The notes: generated by a model not told the origin, from the letters alone. DNA of 17,364 nt from an uncultured Bacteroidaceae bacterium (GCA_904502185.1 CAJGDX010000041.1:1-17364); one strand, 5' to 3'. Positions 1 to 8,039 are shown, counted from the stretch's first letter. Numbers and translations are program-made.

Positions 1-15
1 ACTCTTGTATTCTAC

Positions 16-461
16 GGTAGTATTTACCATTAATCATTCCTGCAAATGGCAAGGTTTGTTTATCTATCTTTGCTGTATATAATCAGCAAAAGTAATCTAA
101 AATCCATCCGGCACCGTAAGCAGCACAGCGAGAGACCGTTTGTTTTTCGGATAAAGTGCGAAGGTTTGTGTAAACGAGCGTAACGCAAGTTTACTTGCAA
201 GTTACAAAGCGAGTGTAGCCAAAGCTCGCCAAAGGCAATGACTGTTTGAGTGTGAGTTATACACACGCAGTGTGGATAACTGAACGAGTTTCGCAGCACC
301 CGAAAAACAGACGATAAGGCTCGAGCAACAAGGCTCGCCACCGACTGAAGAATGTTGCCTTTAGGCAAATTCGGAACAAAGGCAGAGCCGCCTGCTGCGT
401 CCCGTGTGCCGGGGCTTTTGGTTCTTTTGCCCGGCAAATGAATATAATAGAGAATACTACC
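16..461. repeat. Structured non-coding element with nested inverted repeats
   Basis: No credible gene lies here; the one long minus-strand reading frame has no recognisable domain and follows the inverted repeats. A long stem is formed by CGTTTGTTTTTCGG (137-150) and CCGAAAAACAGACG (300-313), extended by GTGCGAA (156-162) against 290-297 with one bulge. It encloses three hairpins: 180-205 (GTAAC...GTTAC around GCAAGT/ACTTGC), 209-229 (GCGAG/CTCGC) and 255-281 (AGTTAT, CACAC, GTGTG, ATAACT). Further hairpins lie at 69-90 (TTTGCTG/CAGCAAA) and 355-368 (TTGCC/GGCAA), with CCCG/CGGG near 400-412. A 9-bp inverted pair, GGTAGTATT (16-24) and AATACTACC (453-461), may mark the borders. Composition differs from the AT-rich flank at 480-600. 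It could be a dispersed non-autonomous repeat or a structured RNA; the window alone cannot decide. Confidence 0.45.
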
Positions 462-602
462 TTTAACTACTGCAACCAAAGATTAAGGGTAAAATTGACA
501 GTAGACTATAAGATTTTATACCCTCAATCAACAGAATTTATTAAACAAAATATCTAACAGGCGTAAGCCAGGATTATACTTATTATTTATAGAATCATAC
601 AT

Positions 603-636
603 AAAGCGATGAGATGCAGCTGCATCTCATCGCTTT
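603..636 (-). terminator. Terminator after sufE (34-bp perfect palindrome)
   Basis: A 34-bp perfect inverted repeat without spacer has arms AAAGCGATGAGATGCAG and its exact complement. It lies about 25 bp past the sufE stop. On the minus strand the hairpin ends in a T-rich tail (TTTATGTATG). It closes the long right-to-left gene block. The gene-free stretch 480-602 is AT-rich and I see nothing else in it. Confidence 0.75.
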
Positions 637-661
637 GTATACTTCTAAATGGAATATTCTA

Positions 662-1093
662 TTAGTTTCCCATCTTTGCTTTGAAGGCAAGGGCATACAT
701 GCGCATCTGTTTTATCATGGCTACAAGGCCGTTGCTGCGGGTGGGTGAGAGGTGCTCCTTCAGTCCGATGGCTTCTACAAAATAGGGCTCGTTGGCAAGA
801 ATGTCATCCGGTGTCTGTCCGGAATAAACCTTTACCAGCAACGATACGATGCCTTTTACTATAAGGGCGTCGCTCTCTGCAAGGAAACGTATTGTGCCGT
901 CAGGCAGCAGGTCGGCCTGCAGCCATACGCGGCTCTGACAGCCTTCAATCAGGTTGTTGTCTGTCTTGTATGCTTCGTCCAGCGGCTCCTGCTCGCTGCC
1001 AAGGTCTATCAGCAACTGGTAGCGGTCCATCCAGTCGTCGAAGGCGTTGAACTCTTCTATAATTTCCTCTTGAATATCTTTTATGTTGCTCAT
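662..1093 (-). CDS. sufE: SufE family cysteine desulfuration protein
   Basis: This 143-residue cytoplasmic protein matches the usual size and layout of SufE. SufE accepts persulfide sulfur from the cysteine desulfurase SufS and passes it to the SufBCD scaffold for Fe-S cluster assembly. The acceptor cysteine is C52 in the conserved block LIEGCQSRVW. The family's C-terminal block HLSPTRSNGL is at 114-123. The ATG is 20 bp after the stop of the glutaminyl cyclase gene, so the two are probably co-transcribed, and the gene is last in the block before a strong terminator. No SufS or SufBCD gene is in the window, so the partners must be elsewhere. The CsdE paralogue is a possible alternative, but SufE is the standard call in Bacteroidales. 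The symbol rests on family membership. Confidence 0.93.
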   Translation of the reverse strand: MSNIKDIQEEIIEEFNAFDDWMDRYQLLIDLGSEQEPLDEAYKTDNNLIEGCQSRVWLQADLLPDGTIRFLAESDALIVKGIVSLLVKVYSGQTPDDILANEPYFVEAIGLKEHLSPTRSNGLVAMIKQMRMYALAFKAKMGN

Positions 1094-1113
1094 TGTTGTT
1101 CGTCTGAATCAGA

Positions 1114-2121
1114 TTATTTCTCGTTATAAATGACTGCAATAACTGTTTCACCAACTGCTTTGAGGCTTTCGCGGTCTATCCACTCCATGTCGTCTTTTAC
1201 TGTATGGTGGTAAATGCCGAATCCATTTTCGCTCTCCTCGTCGTAGTTTATAATGTCGATGCAGGGCAGTCCCAAAAACTCATTTACGTAGTAGTGGTCG
1301 TCGGTGACGTAGCCACCTTTCTCCTTGATGAAATAGCTTCCATGACCTATTTTATGCGCCATATTCCATACTTTGTCGACAATGTTCGATGCGTATGCAA
1401 CGGAAATTCCATCCTGGTAGAAGGTGGAACCGGGTGCGCCCACAAGGTCGAGCAGTATGCCGTAGCGTGCATTGTAGCCTCTCTTGTGTGGACGGCGCGA
1501 CCAGTATTGCGAACCTAATGCCCACGAGTGGTCCATTGTGGTGCGCATGGGGTTGTCGTCGGCATTGTGTGTACCATAGTCCTCAGCGTCGAAGAATATT
1601 ATGTCTATTCCCACATTTGTGGGGCTCTGCGACAGCAGGCGTGCCACCTCCAGCAGTACACCAACGCCGCTTGCACCATCGTTGGCGCCAAGAATGGGGG
1701 TCCTGTGCTTTGTGGCGTCAGGGTCCGAGTCGGCCCAGGGACGGCTGTCCCAATGGGCGCACAGCATTATTCGCTTCTTGTTCTCGGGCTGAAATTCACC
1801 GATGATGTTGCGTGCCTGCAACTTTGTGCCGTCGTATGCTTTCAGTTCAGCCTCTTGTGTAACAACGTTGGCACCGTAGCCTTTCAGCTTCTCTACAAGG
1901 TAGTCGCCACACCGGCGGTGTTCGTCGCTGTTGGGCACTCGGGGACCAAAATCCACCTGTGCCTTGACAAAGTTATATGCGCTGTCGGCGTCAAACTGTG
2001 GCAATGTTACAGTTATGGCAGGTTCCTGCTTGGTGGTTGCCTGACTGTTGCCGCCACCTGAGCAGGCTGTCAGCACCATTATGGCTGCACATGTCAGCAG
2101 TTGAATAGTTCTCTTTATCAT
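1114..2121 (-). CDS. Glutaminyl-peptide cyclotransferase (PgQC-like, M28-fold lipoprotein)
   Basis: This 335-residue exported zinc enzyme probably converts N-terminal Gln of exported proteins to pyroglutamate. The N-terminus is a lipoprotein signal with lipobox LTAC (C20). Motifs of the animal-type QCs found in Porphyromonas, Prevotella and Tannerella are present: CAHWDSRPWAD (121-131), GANDGASG with zinc ligand D148, FFDAED with catalytic/zinc acids E180-D181, and TDDHYYVN with zinc ligand H276. Generic annotation would call it an M28 aminopeptidase. The HWDSRPWAD block, the single-zinc-type ligands and the tail (GFGIYHHTVKDDMEWIDR) favour cyclase over peptidase. Its ATG overlaps the cysS stop as ATGA, so translation is probably coupled to cysS. 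Signal peptides of two neighbours (DsbD and the DUF3108 protein) would leave N-terminal Gln, as expected of its substrates. Confidence 0.88.
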   Translation of the reverse strand: MIKRTIQLLTCAAIMVLTACSGGGNSQATTKQEPAITVTLPQFDADSAYNFVKAQVDFGPRVPNSDEHRRCGDYLVEKLKGYGANVVTQEAELKAYDGTKLQARNIIGEFQPENKKRIMLCAHWDSRPWADSDPDATKHRTPILGANDGASGVGVLLEVARLLSQSPTNVGIDIIFFDAEDYGTHNADDNPMRTTMDHSWALGSQYWSRRPHKRGYNARYGILLDLVGAPGSTFYQDGISVAYASNIVDKVWNMAHKIGHGSYFIKEKGGYVTDDHYYVNEFLGLPCIDIINYDEESENGFGIYHHTVKDDMEWIDRESLKAVGETVIAVIYNEK

Positions 2122-3593
2122 TTGTTGAGTTTCCAGGTTGTACCATCTTTGCCATCTTTAATCTCAAAGCCGAGGGCTGCAAGTTCGTTGCGTATCTTGT
2201 CGCTTGTAGCCCAGTCCTTGTTGGCTTTTGCTACAAGACGCTGCTCCAGAAGCATGTCAACTACCTTTCCGAATGCCTCTTCGCGTCCGTTTGATGAGCC
2301 GCGCTCCTCTTTCAGGCCGAGAATGTCGTACATGAAGAGTTTGAAGGTGGCTTTCAGCTCGTCGAGGTCGGCAGCTGTGATTGTTGCCTTTTTGTCTGCA
2401 ATCTGGTTGATGGCACGTGATGCGTCGAACAGGTGTGATATTACAAGTGCTGTGTTCATGTCGTCGTTCATCGCATCGTAGCACTTTGAACGCAGTGACG
2501 ATACGTCCACGGTTGTTTCGCTTCCGGCACTGATGCTCTCCAGTGTGACAAGGGCATCCATCAGACGCTGCAATCCCTTCTCGGATGCCTGCAGGGCATC
2601 GTTGCTGAAGTCCACAGTGCTGCGGTAGTGTGCCTGAAGTATGAAGAAACGTATGGTCATTGCCGAGTATGCCTGTGCCAGCAGCTTGTGTGAGCCTTCG
2701 AAGAACTCAGACAAGGTGATGAAGTTGCCGAGCGACTTGCCCATCTTTGTTCCGTTGATGGTTATCATGTTGTTGTGCATCCAATATTTAACAACCTGGT
2801 GTCCCATGGCTGCTACGCCCTGTGCAATCTCACATTCGTGGTGGGGGAATACAAGGTCCATGCCTCCTCCGTGAATGTCGAACTCTTCGCCCAGATATTT
2901 GCGTCCCATGGCTGTACATTCGCAGTGCCATCCGGGGAATCCATCGCTCCAGGGCGAGGGCCAGCGCATGATGTGTTCGGGCTGTGCGCACTTCCACAGT
3001 GCAAAGTCTGCGGGGTTGCGTTTCTCGTTCTGTCCGTCAAGTTCGCGTGTGGTGTTGAGTACATCGTCGAGGTTGCGTCCCGAGAGTATTCCGTATTTGT
3101 GTGCCTTGTCGTATTTGGCAACATCGAAGTATACAGAACCTTCGCTGACGTAGGCAAAGCCGTTGTCGAGAATCTCCTTGACAAGTTCTATCTGCTCGAT
3201 GATGTGTCCCGAAGCGTGGGGCTCGATGCTGGGGGGCAATACGTTCAGTGCTTCCATTGCTTTGTGGTAACGCAGTGTGTAGTATTGTACCACCTCCATA
3301 GGCTCAACCTGCTCGAGTCGTGCCTTTTTTGCAATCTTGTCTTCGCCGTCGTCTGCGTCGTGCTCAAGATGGCCTACGTCGGTGATGTTGCGGACGTAGC
3401 GCACTTTGTAGCCGAGGTTTGTCAGGTAACGGAAAAGTACGTCAAAGGTGATTGCAGGGCGGGCGTGTCCCAAATGGGCATCGCCGTATACTGTGGGGCC
3501 GCAGACGTAGAGTCCTACGTTGGGTGCATGCAAGGGAACGAACTCCTCTTTCTTACGCGTGAGCGTATTATATATCATGAATTTGTTTTCCAT
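2118..3593 (-). CDS. cysS: Cysteine--tRNA ligase
   Basis: This 491-residue class I aminoacyl-tRNA synthetase charges tRNA-Cys in the cytoplasm. The HIGH motif is HLGH (40-43) within YVCGPTVYGDAHLGHARP. The KMSKS loop is KMGKS (283-287), followed by LGNFITL. The tightly bound zinc that selects cysteine is expected at C31, C226 (in WHCECTAM), H251 and E255 (in HHECE); all are present. The C-terminal third is the helical anticodon-binding region, and the tail (LGFEIKDGKDGTTWKLNK) is typical. Length is normal, with no frameshift. The ATG lies 31 bp after the DUF3108 gene, and the stop overlaps the glutaminyl cyclase start by four bases. Overlapping plus-strand frames of up to 311 codons are shadows. 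Confidence 0.98.
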   Translation of the reverse strand: MENKFMIYNTLTRKKEEFVPLHAPNVGLYVCGPTVYGDAHLGHARPAITFDVLFRYLTNLGYKVRYVRNITDVGHLEHDADDGEDKIAKKARLEQVEPMEVVQYYTLRYHKAMEALNVLPPSIEPHASGHIIEQIELVKEILDNGFAYVSEGSVYFDVAKYDKAHKYGILSGRNLDDVLNTTRELDGQNEKRNPADFALWKCAQPEHIMRWPSPWSDGFPGWHCECTAMGRKYLGEEFDIHGGGMDLVFPHHECEIAQGVAAMGHQVVKYWMHNNMITINGTKMGKSLGNFITLSEFFEGSHKLLAQAYSAMTIRFFILQAHYRSTVDFSNDALQASEKGLQRLMDALVTLESISAGSETTVDVSSLRSKCYDAMNDDMNTALVISHLFDASRAINQIADKKATITAADLDELKATFKLFMYDILGLKEERGSSNGREEAFGKVVDMLLEQRLVAKANKDWATSDKIRNELAALGFEIKDGKDGTTWKLNK

Positions 3594-3624
3594 AGGGGTA
3601 TATGTTTTTTTGTGGTTATTTCTG

Positions 3625-4455
3625 TTATTTACTTGTGCTGGGCATCACCGGATAGAGCAATCCCTGATAGGATGAGAGCTTCGCCTTTGCCGAACCGAAG
3701 TTCAGTGTAAGGTCGAGCAGAATGGGGAGTTTGTTGCGGTCGTCGGTAACGTGGAAGTTTATAATGCTCTGCTCTTTGCCTTTTTTGTCGTACTCGACAA
3801 GTGAGACGGTTATGCAGTTGTATTCAATCTCTTTGTCGCTCTCCATCTTTGTCTTTCCACGATAGATAAGATGCTGGGTTTCTATGCGTTTGCCCGTTGC
3901 TACGGGGAACGATAGGCGTTGCCCTTTCTTCATGGTCGAAAAGTTGATGGTTCGTGCGTAGGCGAGCAGACTCATCATGTCGTAGACGGGCTTGGCGCTC
4001 ATTTCTGTGCTTTTGCGTATGGGCTCCTTGTTGCGTCTGAAGGTTTGTGTTATTTTTATGCTGTCGCCGTGGCTGTAATCGTACCATACCTGGTTGAGGT
4101 AGTAGTGTTTGCCCTCTTCCGATGCCTTGCGGTAGTAGATGGGACGCAGGTCCGGGGTAAACACTGTTGTCAGCGTGTCGCGCATTTTGAAAAAGGCATC
4201 TGCACGTTTGTTGGTGGTGCTGAGCAGCGACATTGACATTGCTTTCTGGCCATTGAATATTGTGTCGCGTATTATAAGACTGGCATCACCTGCGCGCACC
4301 CATACGAATTTCCAGTTGAAGTAAAGGTTGCACTTCAATGTTTCGCCTGCTTTGAAGGCCGGTAAGGTCTTTATGGCCGGTGTCTGTGCTGTCGTTTGCG
4401 ACACAATAAGCGTCAGAGCTGTGAACAGCAACAGTGTATATAGTAATCTTTTCAT
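3625..4455 (-). CDS. DUF3108 domain-containing exported protein
   Basis: This 276-residue protein is probably periplasmic. Residues 1-23 form a Sec signal (MKRLL, a hydrophobic core, then SQTTA), with a likely signal peptidase I cut before Q24, leaving Gln as the first mature residue. The rest matches DUF3108, a beta-rich domain of unknown function common in Bacteroidetes. Recognisable blocks are FKAGETLKCNLYFNWKFVWVRAGDAS, the YYRKASEEGKHYYLNQVWYDY region and the terminal LNFGSAKAKLSSYQG. There are no membrane segments after the signal and no obvious catalytic residues. It starts 2 bp after the Ig-like lipoprotein stop and 31 bp before cysS. That tight spacing suggests the DUF3108 protein and the lipoprotein are made together and may act together in the envelope, though this is inference. 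I would not assign a biochemical function. Confidence 0.85.
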   Translation of the reverse strand: MKRLLYTLLLFTALTLIVSQTTAQTPAIKTLPAFKAGETLKCNLYFNWKFVWVRAGDASLIIRDTIFNGQKAMSMSLLSTTNKRADAFFKMRDTLTTVFTPDLRPIYYRKASEEGKHYYLNQVWYDYSHGDSIKITQTFRRNKEPIRKSTEMSAKPVYDMMSLLAYARTINFSTMKKGQRLSFPVATGKRIETQHLIYRGKTKMESDKEIEYNCITVSLVEYDKKGKEQSIINFHVTDDRNKLPILLDLTLNFGSAKAKLSSYQGLLYPVMPSTSK

Positions 4456-4457
4456 TC

Positions 4458-6377
4458 CTACTTGAATTTTCGTTCTGCGTTTCTGTTGCGTTTAACTCTC
4501 TCTTTCTGAGGTTTTTGTTTTGTTATTTCCAACGGCTTCTGCTGTTGCAACGGAGTCTTTATGTTCCAATCGTCCTGATCGTATTCGAACATGGCACGAA
4601 GGTCGAGCATGCGTGGGTAATAATAAACCTCTTCGGGTTGTTGTTTGCCGTTGTCGCTGTAGTTACCGGTGTCCCATTTGCCATTGCCGTTCTTGTCAAT
4701 AAACAGACGCATGTAGTATTTGCCGGGTGGAATGAAGTAGAATGTACAGCGGTTTTTCTCTGTTTTTGCTTCTGCCAGAGGCAAGTCGTTCTTGCCGAGC
4801 AACTGCACTATTGCATTGTTGCCTGTCCCGGGTATGTTCAAACGCAATACGGCATATTCGTCGAGACTACGGAATTTTATATCCTGGTTGAAATTATCCG
4901 ATTTATAACCATACAATCCGGTGAAGGCTGCCGAGTCAATCTCTATCTTGTATTCTTGTTCGGGACGCCATTCGGCATATATGACATATTCGCGAAGGTT
5001 ATGCTCTGATTGGCGTAGAACATGGGGAATGGGATGTGGCACGGAGTCAATCATCAGGTACAGATGTATGGCCGACGTGTCTATCTCGCTGAGCGGTTCG
5101 TCAAAGGTGAGCAGGTAGTCGCGGTTGACATCTACCGTTGCCTTTGAGTTTATCTTCAGTTTGGGAGTCGCCGGAACGTAAGTGGGAGGGTTGTCCTTGT
5201 CGTAATTCTTGTTCTTTTTGGCGTTCCTCAGAAACTCTTTTTCATTTTTCTCGTACTGCTCTTTCTCTTCGGCAAGGATACGTGCGCGGCTTTTTCGCGG
5301 TACCATTGTGATGGTGTCGCTACGCGGATGCATCACCTCCAGCGAGTCGGGGGCAGGGTATGTAACAGAGATTGTAAGTGTATCTTTGTTGAATATTGTA
5401 CTGTCTTTCAACCAATAGAGTATTGTGTCGTTTGTAGCATTGCTCTCTATTACAAAGGCATCCTTTGCATCGAAATTCAGCCCTTTTATTTCTGGCAGTG
5501 TGTCAAGGGGCGCTGCAAAGAACAGTTTGAAGCGGTTGTGCTTGTCGCGCTGGTTCTTTACAAGATATTGATGATTCAAAGGTACGTTGAATGTTTGCAA
5601 CACGATGTTGTCGGGGCGCAGACGTATGTATGGGACACGTTTTACAGTATCAATCGTCAAGCTGTCGCGCCAGATTGTGTCGTTGCGCCACGATGGGGTA
5701 GCGTATGGTATTACCAATGAATCGAGGTAGGCTATCTTCTCGCTTTTTTGGTCGAATTTGTAGTTCCCGTTTGCATCGGCAAGGGCATAGACACGATATT
5801 TGCCGGGTGCGAGTCCGCGCATGAAGAAGCGTCCGCGGCTGTCGGTGCGTGACACACGTTCGAATGGTTTCTTGCAGAAGGCGCTGTCGGAGAGGTCGCT
5901 GTGTACTCCCACCAATGCTCCTTTCAGTGGCTCGAGGTTGGACGCCTCAAGCACTGTGCCGGAAATTCCAAGGGTGTCTATCGCATCGCCTGTGGAGAAT
6001 ACAAACGAGAAGGCTTCCAGCGGGTTGCCTTCGTTGTTGTCGACTATGGCATCGTTGAAGTCTATTGTGTAGGTGGTTGCCGGCTTCAGCGTGTCGAAAA
6101 GTTCCACAGTGATGCGTTTGCCGTTGGCCTTGATTTCGGGTTGTTGCAGCTGTGGCGGCGATACGACGATTTTCTCGTATGCGTTTTGCAGTCTGATAAA
6201 TTCGTCGAATTCCAATGTTATTTTTTGCTCGTTGGCGTTCAGGGCATTTGCCGCCGGGGTTGACATCAGAAACACCGGAGGGGTCTCGTCGTAAGGACCA
6301 CCATCGGGGGTGCCTATGCTGGCGCAGGCTGCAATAAATAACAGAAAAATATATATAATGCTATTTCTTATGGACAT
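4458..6377 (-). CDS. Ig-like domain (Big_5) lipoprotein
   Basis: This 639-residue predicted lipoprotein has lipobox FIAAC at C18 and the characteristic mature start CASIGTPDGGPYDETPP. An N-terminal Big_5-type Ig domain covers about 30-130, ending SFVFSTGD. A carboxypeptidase-regulatory-like beta sandwich follows at about 136-215 (GISGTVLEA...GRFFMRGLAPGKYRVYALAD). The middle is beta-rich. The C-terminal part repeats the regulatory-like pattern (CTFYFIPPGKYYMRLFIDKNGNGKWD). DANGNYKFD and DKNGNGKWD resemble calcium-binding loops. The last 40 residues form a Lys/Arg/Gln-rich tail. The family is widespread and conserved in Bacteroidetes but its job is not established; I infer a structural or scaffold role in the envelope. 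It starts 24 bp after the GH3 gene and ends 2 bp before the DUF3108 gene. Confidence 0.87.
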   Translation of the reverse strand: MSIRNSIIYIFLLFIAACASIGTPDGGPYDETPPVFLMSTPAANALNANEQKITLEFDEFIRLQNAYEKIVVSPPQLQQPEIKANGKRITVELFDTLKPATTYTIDFNDAIVDNNEGNPLEAFSFVFSTGDAIDTLGISGTVLEASNLEPLKGALVGVHSDLSDSAFCKKPFERVSRTDSRGRFFMRGLAPGKYRVYALADANGNYKFDQKSEKIAYLDSLVIPYATPSWRNDTIWRDSLTIDTVKRVPYIRLRPDNIVLQTFNVPLNHQYLVKNQRDKHNRFKLFFAAPLDTLPEIKGLNFDAKDAFVIESNATNDTILYWLKDSTIFNKDTLTISVTYPAPDSLEVMHPRSDTITMVPRKSRARILAEEKEQYEKNEKEFLRNAKKNKNYDKDNPPTYVPATPKLKINSKATVDVNRDYLLTFDEPLSEIDTSAIHLYLMIDSVPHPIPHVLRQSEHNLREYVIYAEWRPEQEYKIEIDSAAFTGLYGYKSDNFNQDIKFRSLDEYAVLRLNIPGTGNNAIVQLLGKNDLPLAEAKTEKNRCTFYFIPPGKYYMRLFIDKNGNGKWDTGNYSDNGKQQPEEVYYYPRMLDLRAMFEYDQDDWNIKTPLQQQKPLEITKQKPQKERVKRNRNAERKFK

Positions 6378-6401
6378 AGCGATGGCTGTTGGTGGTTCTT
6401 T

Positions 6402-7910
6402 TTATTTGTTCATCTCTATCAGCTCGTTGATGTAGTCGCGGCTGTTGCTGAGGCGTGGTACTTTGTGCTGTCCTCCAAGTTTGCCTTTGCTCTTGAGCCA
6501 ATCGTTGAAAAGATTATTGCGTGCGACGATTACTTCGAGCGACTGCAATGTGATGTCTTTGTAGCGTTTGGCTTCGTAGTCAGAGTTTATCTGCTGGAGC
6601 GATGTGTCAAGTATTTCGGTGAATCGTTCGAGCGAGTCGGGCATTTGTGAGAATTCGATGACCCACTGGTGACGGCAACGTGCATCTGCTCCCATATATA
6701 CGGGTGCAGCTGTGTAGTCCGACACCTGGGCACCTGTTTCTGCGCAAGCTTTGGCAAGTCCCTGTTCGGCATTGTCTACAATCAGCTCTTCTCCAAACGC
6801 ATTGATGAAATGTTTGGTTCGTCCGGTGATGACAAATTTGTAGGGGTCTTTGCTGGTGAAGCGTACGGTGTCGCCCAGCATGTAACGCCACAGACCGCAG
6901 CTGGTGCTGATGAGCATTGCATAGTTGCGTCCTATCTCCACATCCCACAGTGGCACTGCCTTGGGTGAGGGTGAATCGAGTTCCTCGAAGGGAATGAATT
7001 CGTAGAATACTTCGTAGTCTATCATCAGCAGCATCGAGGGGTCGGCAAAGTCATTCTGTATGCCGAAGAATCCTTCGCTTGCGTTGTATGTTTCAAGGTA
7101 GTTCATCTTGGGGCTGCGGATGAGCTGATGGTACTGTTCGCGGTAGGGTGTAAAGGCTACGCCGCCATGGAAAAATACTTCGAGGTTGGGCCACAGCTCT
7201 TCTACGCTGTTCTTGCCTGTGATGTCGAGCATGTGTTTCAGCACAGCCATCATCCACGAGGGTACTCCGGCAATGTTGGTTACATTCTTGTTGCAAGCAG
7301 TACGTGCTATTTTGTCCATCTTCTCTTCGAAGTCGCTGAGCAGTGCGATTTTTTTGTTGGGAACGCGAATGAGGTTGACAAGTGGCATGATGTTCTCTAT
7401 GAGGATGGCGCTGAGGTCACCTACCAGCGAGTTGGGAAGGTTGTAGTTGGGCGCATGGCTTCCACCGAGAATAAGCGATTTTCCCGAGAATATTCGGCTG
7501 TTGGGGTTCAGACGCAGATAGAGTGAAACCGAGTCGCGTCCGCCGGTATAGTGTACGTTCTTAAGACCATCGGCTGTTACGGGTATGAACTTGCTCTTGT
7601 CGTTTGTTGTTCCTGATGATTTTGCGAACCAGCGGCAAGTGCCTTTCCACAATACGTCGCTCTCTCCGTGACGCATACGGTCGATGTATCCTTTAAGGCT
7701 TTCATAGTCTTGTACGCCTACGTTGGATACAAACTCCTCGTATTTGTGTATATTCTTGTAATTGTGCTTGTTGCCCCACTCGGTGTCTGATGCCTTCTTT
7801 ACCAGGTTCATCAGCACTTTGTGTTGTATCGCTTCTGTTTCTGTCGCGTATTTGTCAATCTTCTTTGCTCTTAACTTGAATATGTTGTTTAGTAAAGATG
7901 TTTCATTCAT
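6402..7910 (-). CDS. GH3 auxin-responsive promoter family protein (acyl-amido synthetase-like)
   Basis: This 502-residue cytoplasmic protein belongs to the adenylate-forming GH3 family. Plant members conjugate amino acids to acyl acids such as auxin or jasmonate; the bacterial substrates are unknown. The three ATP/AMP motifs are present: SSGTTNDKSK (98-107), YNASEGFFGI (275-284) and YMLGDTVRF (343-351). TGRTKHFINAFGEEL, typical of the family's C-terminal part, follows. An in-frame ATG at 7985 would add 25 residues (MNVFNKFVHS...) that look like translated leader and contain the likely promoter. I chose the ATG at 7908-7910, giving MNETSLLNNIFKLRAKKIDKY. It is first in the block with the Ig-like lipoprotein. 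The name refers to the plant gene family, not to glycoside hydrolase family 3. Confidence 0.88.
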   Translation of the reverse strand: MNETSLLNNIFKLRAKKIDKYATETEAIQHKVLMNLVKKASDTEWGNKHNYKNIHKYEEFVSNVGVQDYESLKGYIDRMRHGESDVLWKGTCRWFAKSSGTTNDKSKFIPVTADGLKNVHYTGGRDSVSLYLRLNPNSRIFSGKSLILGGSHAPNYNLPNSLVGDLSAILIENIMPLVNLIRVPNKKIALLSDFEEKMDKIARTACNKNVTNIAGVPSWMMAVLKHMLDITGKNSVEELWPNLEVFFHGGVAFTPYREQYHQLIRSPKMNYLETYNASEGFFGIQNDFADPSMLLMIDYEVFYEFIPFEELDSPSPKAVPLWDVEIGRNYAMLISTSCGLWRYMLGDTVRFTSKDPYKFVITGRTKHFINAFGEELIVDNAEQGLAKACAETGAQVSDYTAAPVYMGADARCRHQWVIEFSQMPDSLERFTEILDTSLQQINSDYEAKRYKDITLQSLEVIVARNNLFNDWLKSKGKLGGQHKVPRLSNSRDYINELIEMNK

Positions 7911-7935
7911 AGTAGTACTGTTTTGCTGTAACGTA

Positions 7936-7943
7936 CAAAAATA
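7936..7943 (-). promoter_or_regulatory. Bacteroidales -7 element for the GH3-to-sufE block
   Basis: On the minus strand the sequence reads TATTTTTG, an exact TAnnTTTG element, 25 bp before the chosen GH3 start. No good TTTG lies 19-20 bp upstream (only a TTCG-like run), so the -33 box is weak. The predicted transcript start lies downstream of the alternative ATG at 7985, which argues against that start. Confidence 0.5.
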
Positions 7944-7980
7944 ATACAAATAATCCGAATGAACGAATTTATTGAACACA

Positions 7981-8023
7981 TTCAAGGCCGAATTTGTCCA
8001 TTTAGTTCAAATTCGGCCTTGAA
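7981..8023 (-). terminator. Inverted repeat / terminator after dsbD
   Basis: Two perfectly complementary 16-base arms, TTCAAGGCCGAATTTG (7981-7996) and CAAATTCGGCCTTGAA (8008-8023), enclose an 11-base loop 17 bp past the dsbD stop. On the minus strand the stem is followed by TGTGTTCAAT rather than a clean T run, so termination may be partial. It separates the methyltransferase-DsbD block from the GH3 promoter. Confidence 0.6.
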
Positions 8024-8039
8024 AAAGCTGTTCAGACTC

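Noticed and set aside
16..461. Autonomous insertion sequence
   Set aside because: There is no transposase-like frame and no clear target-site duplication outside the 9-bp inverted ends. At most it is a non-autonomous element.
60..479. 139-codon minus-strand reading frame
   Set aside because: It has no domain or signal that I recognise and runs through many inverted repeats, so it is better explained as a structured non-coding element.
1528..2061. 177-codon plus-strand frame opposite the glutaminyl cyclase gene
   Set aside because: It lies wholly inside the cyclase gene on the other strand and has the Cys/Val-rich shadow composition.
2775..3710. 311-codon plus-strand frame opposite cysS
   Set aside because: It is antisense to a full, motif-complete cysS. 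The Cys/Val-rich composition is what the complement of a coding frame gives, with no domain.
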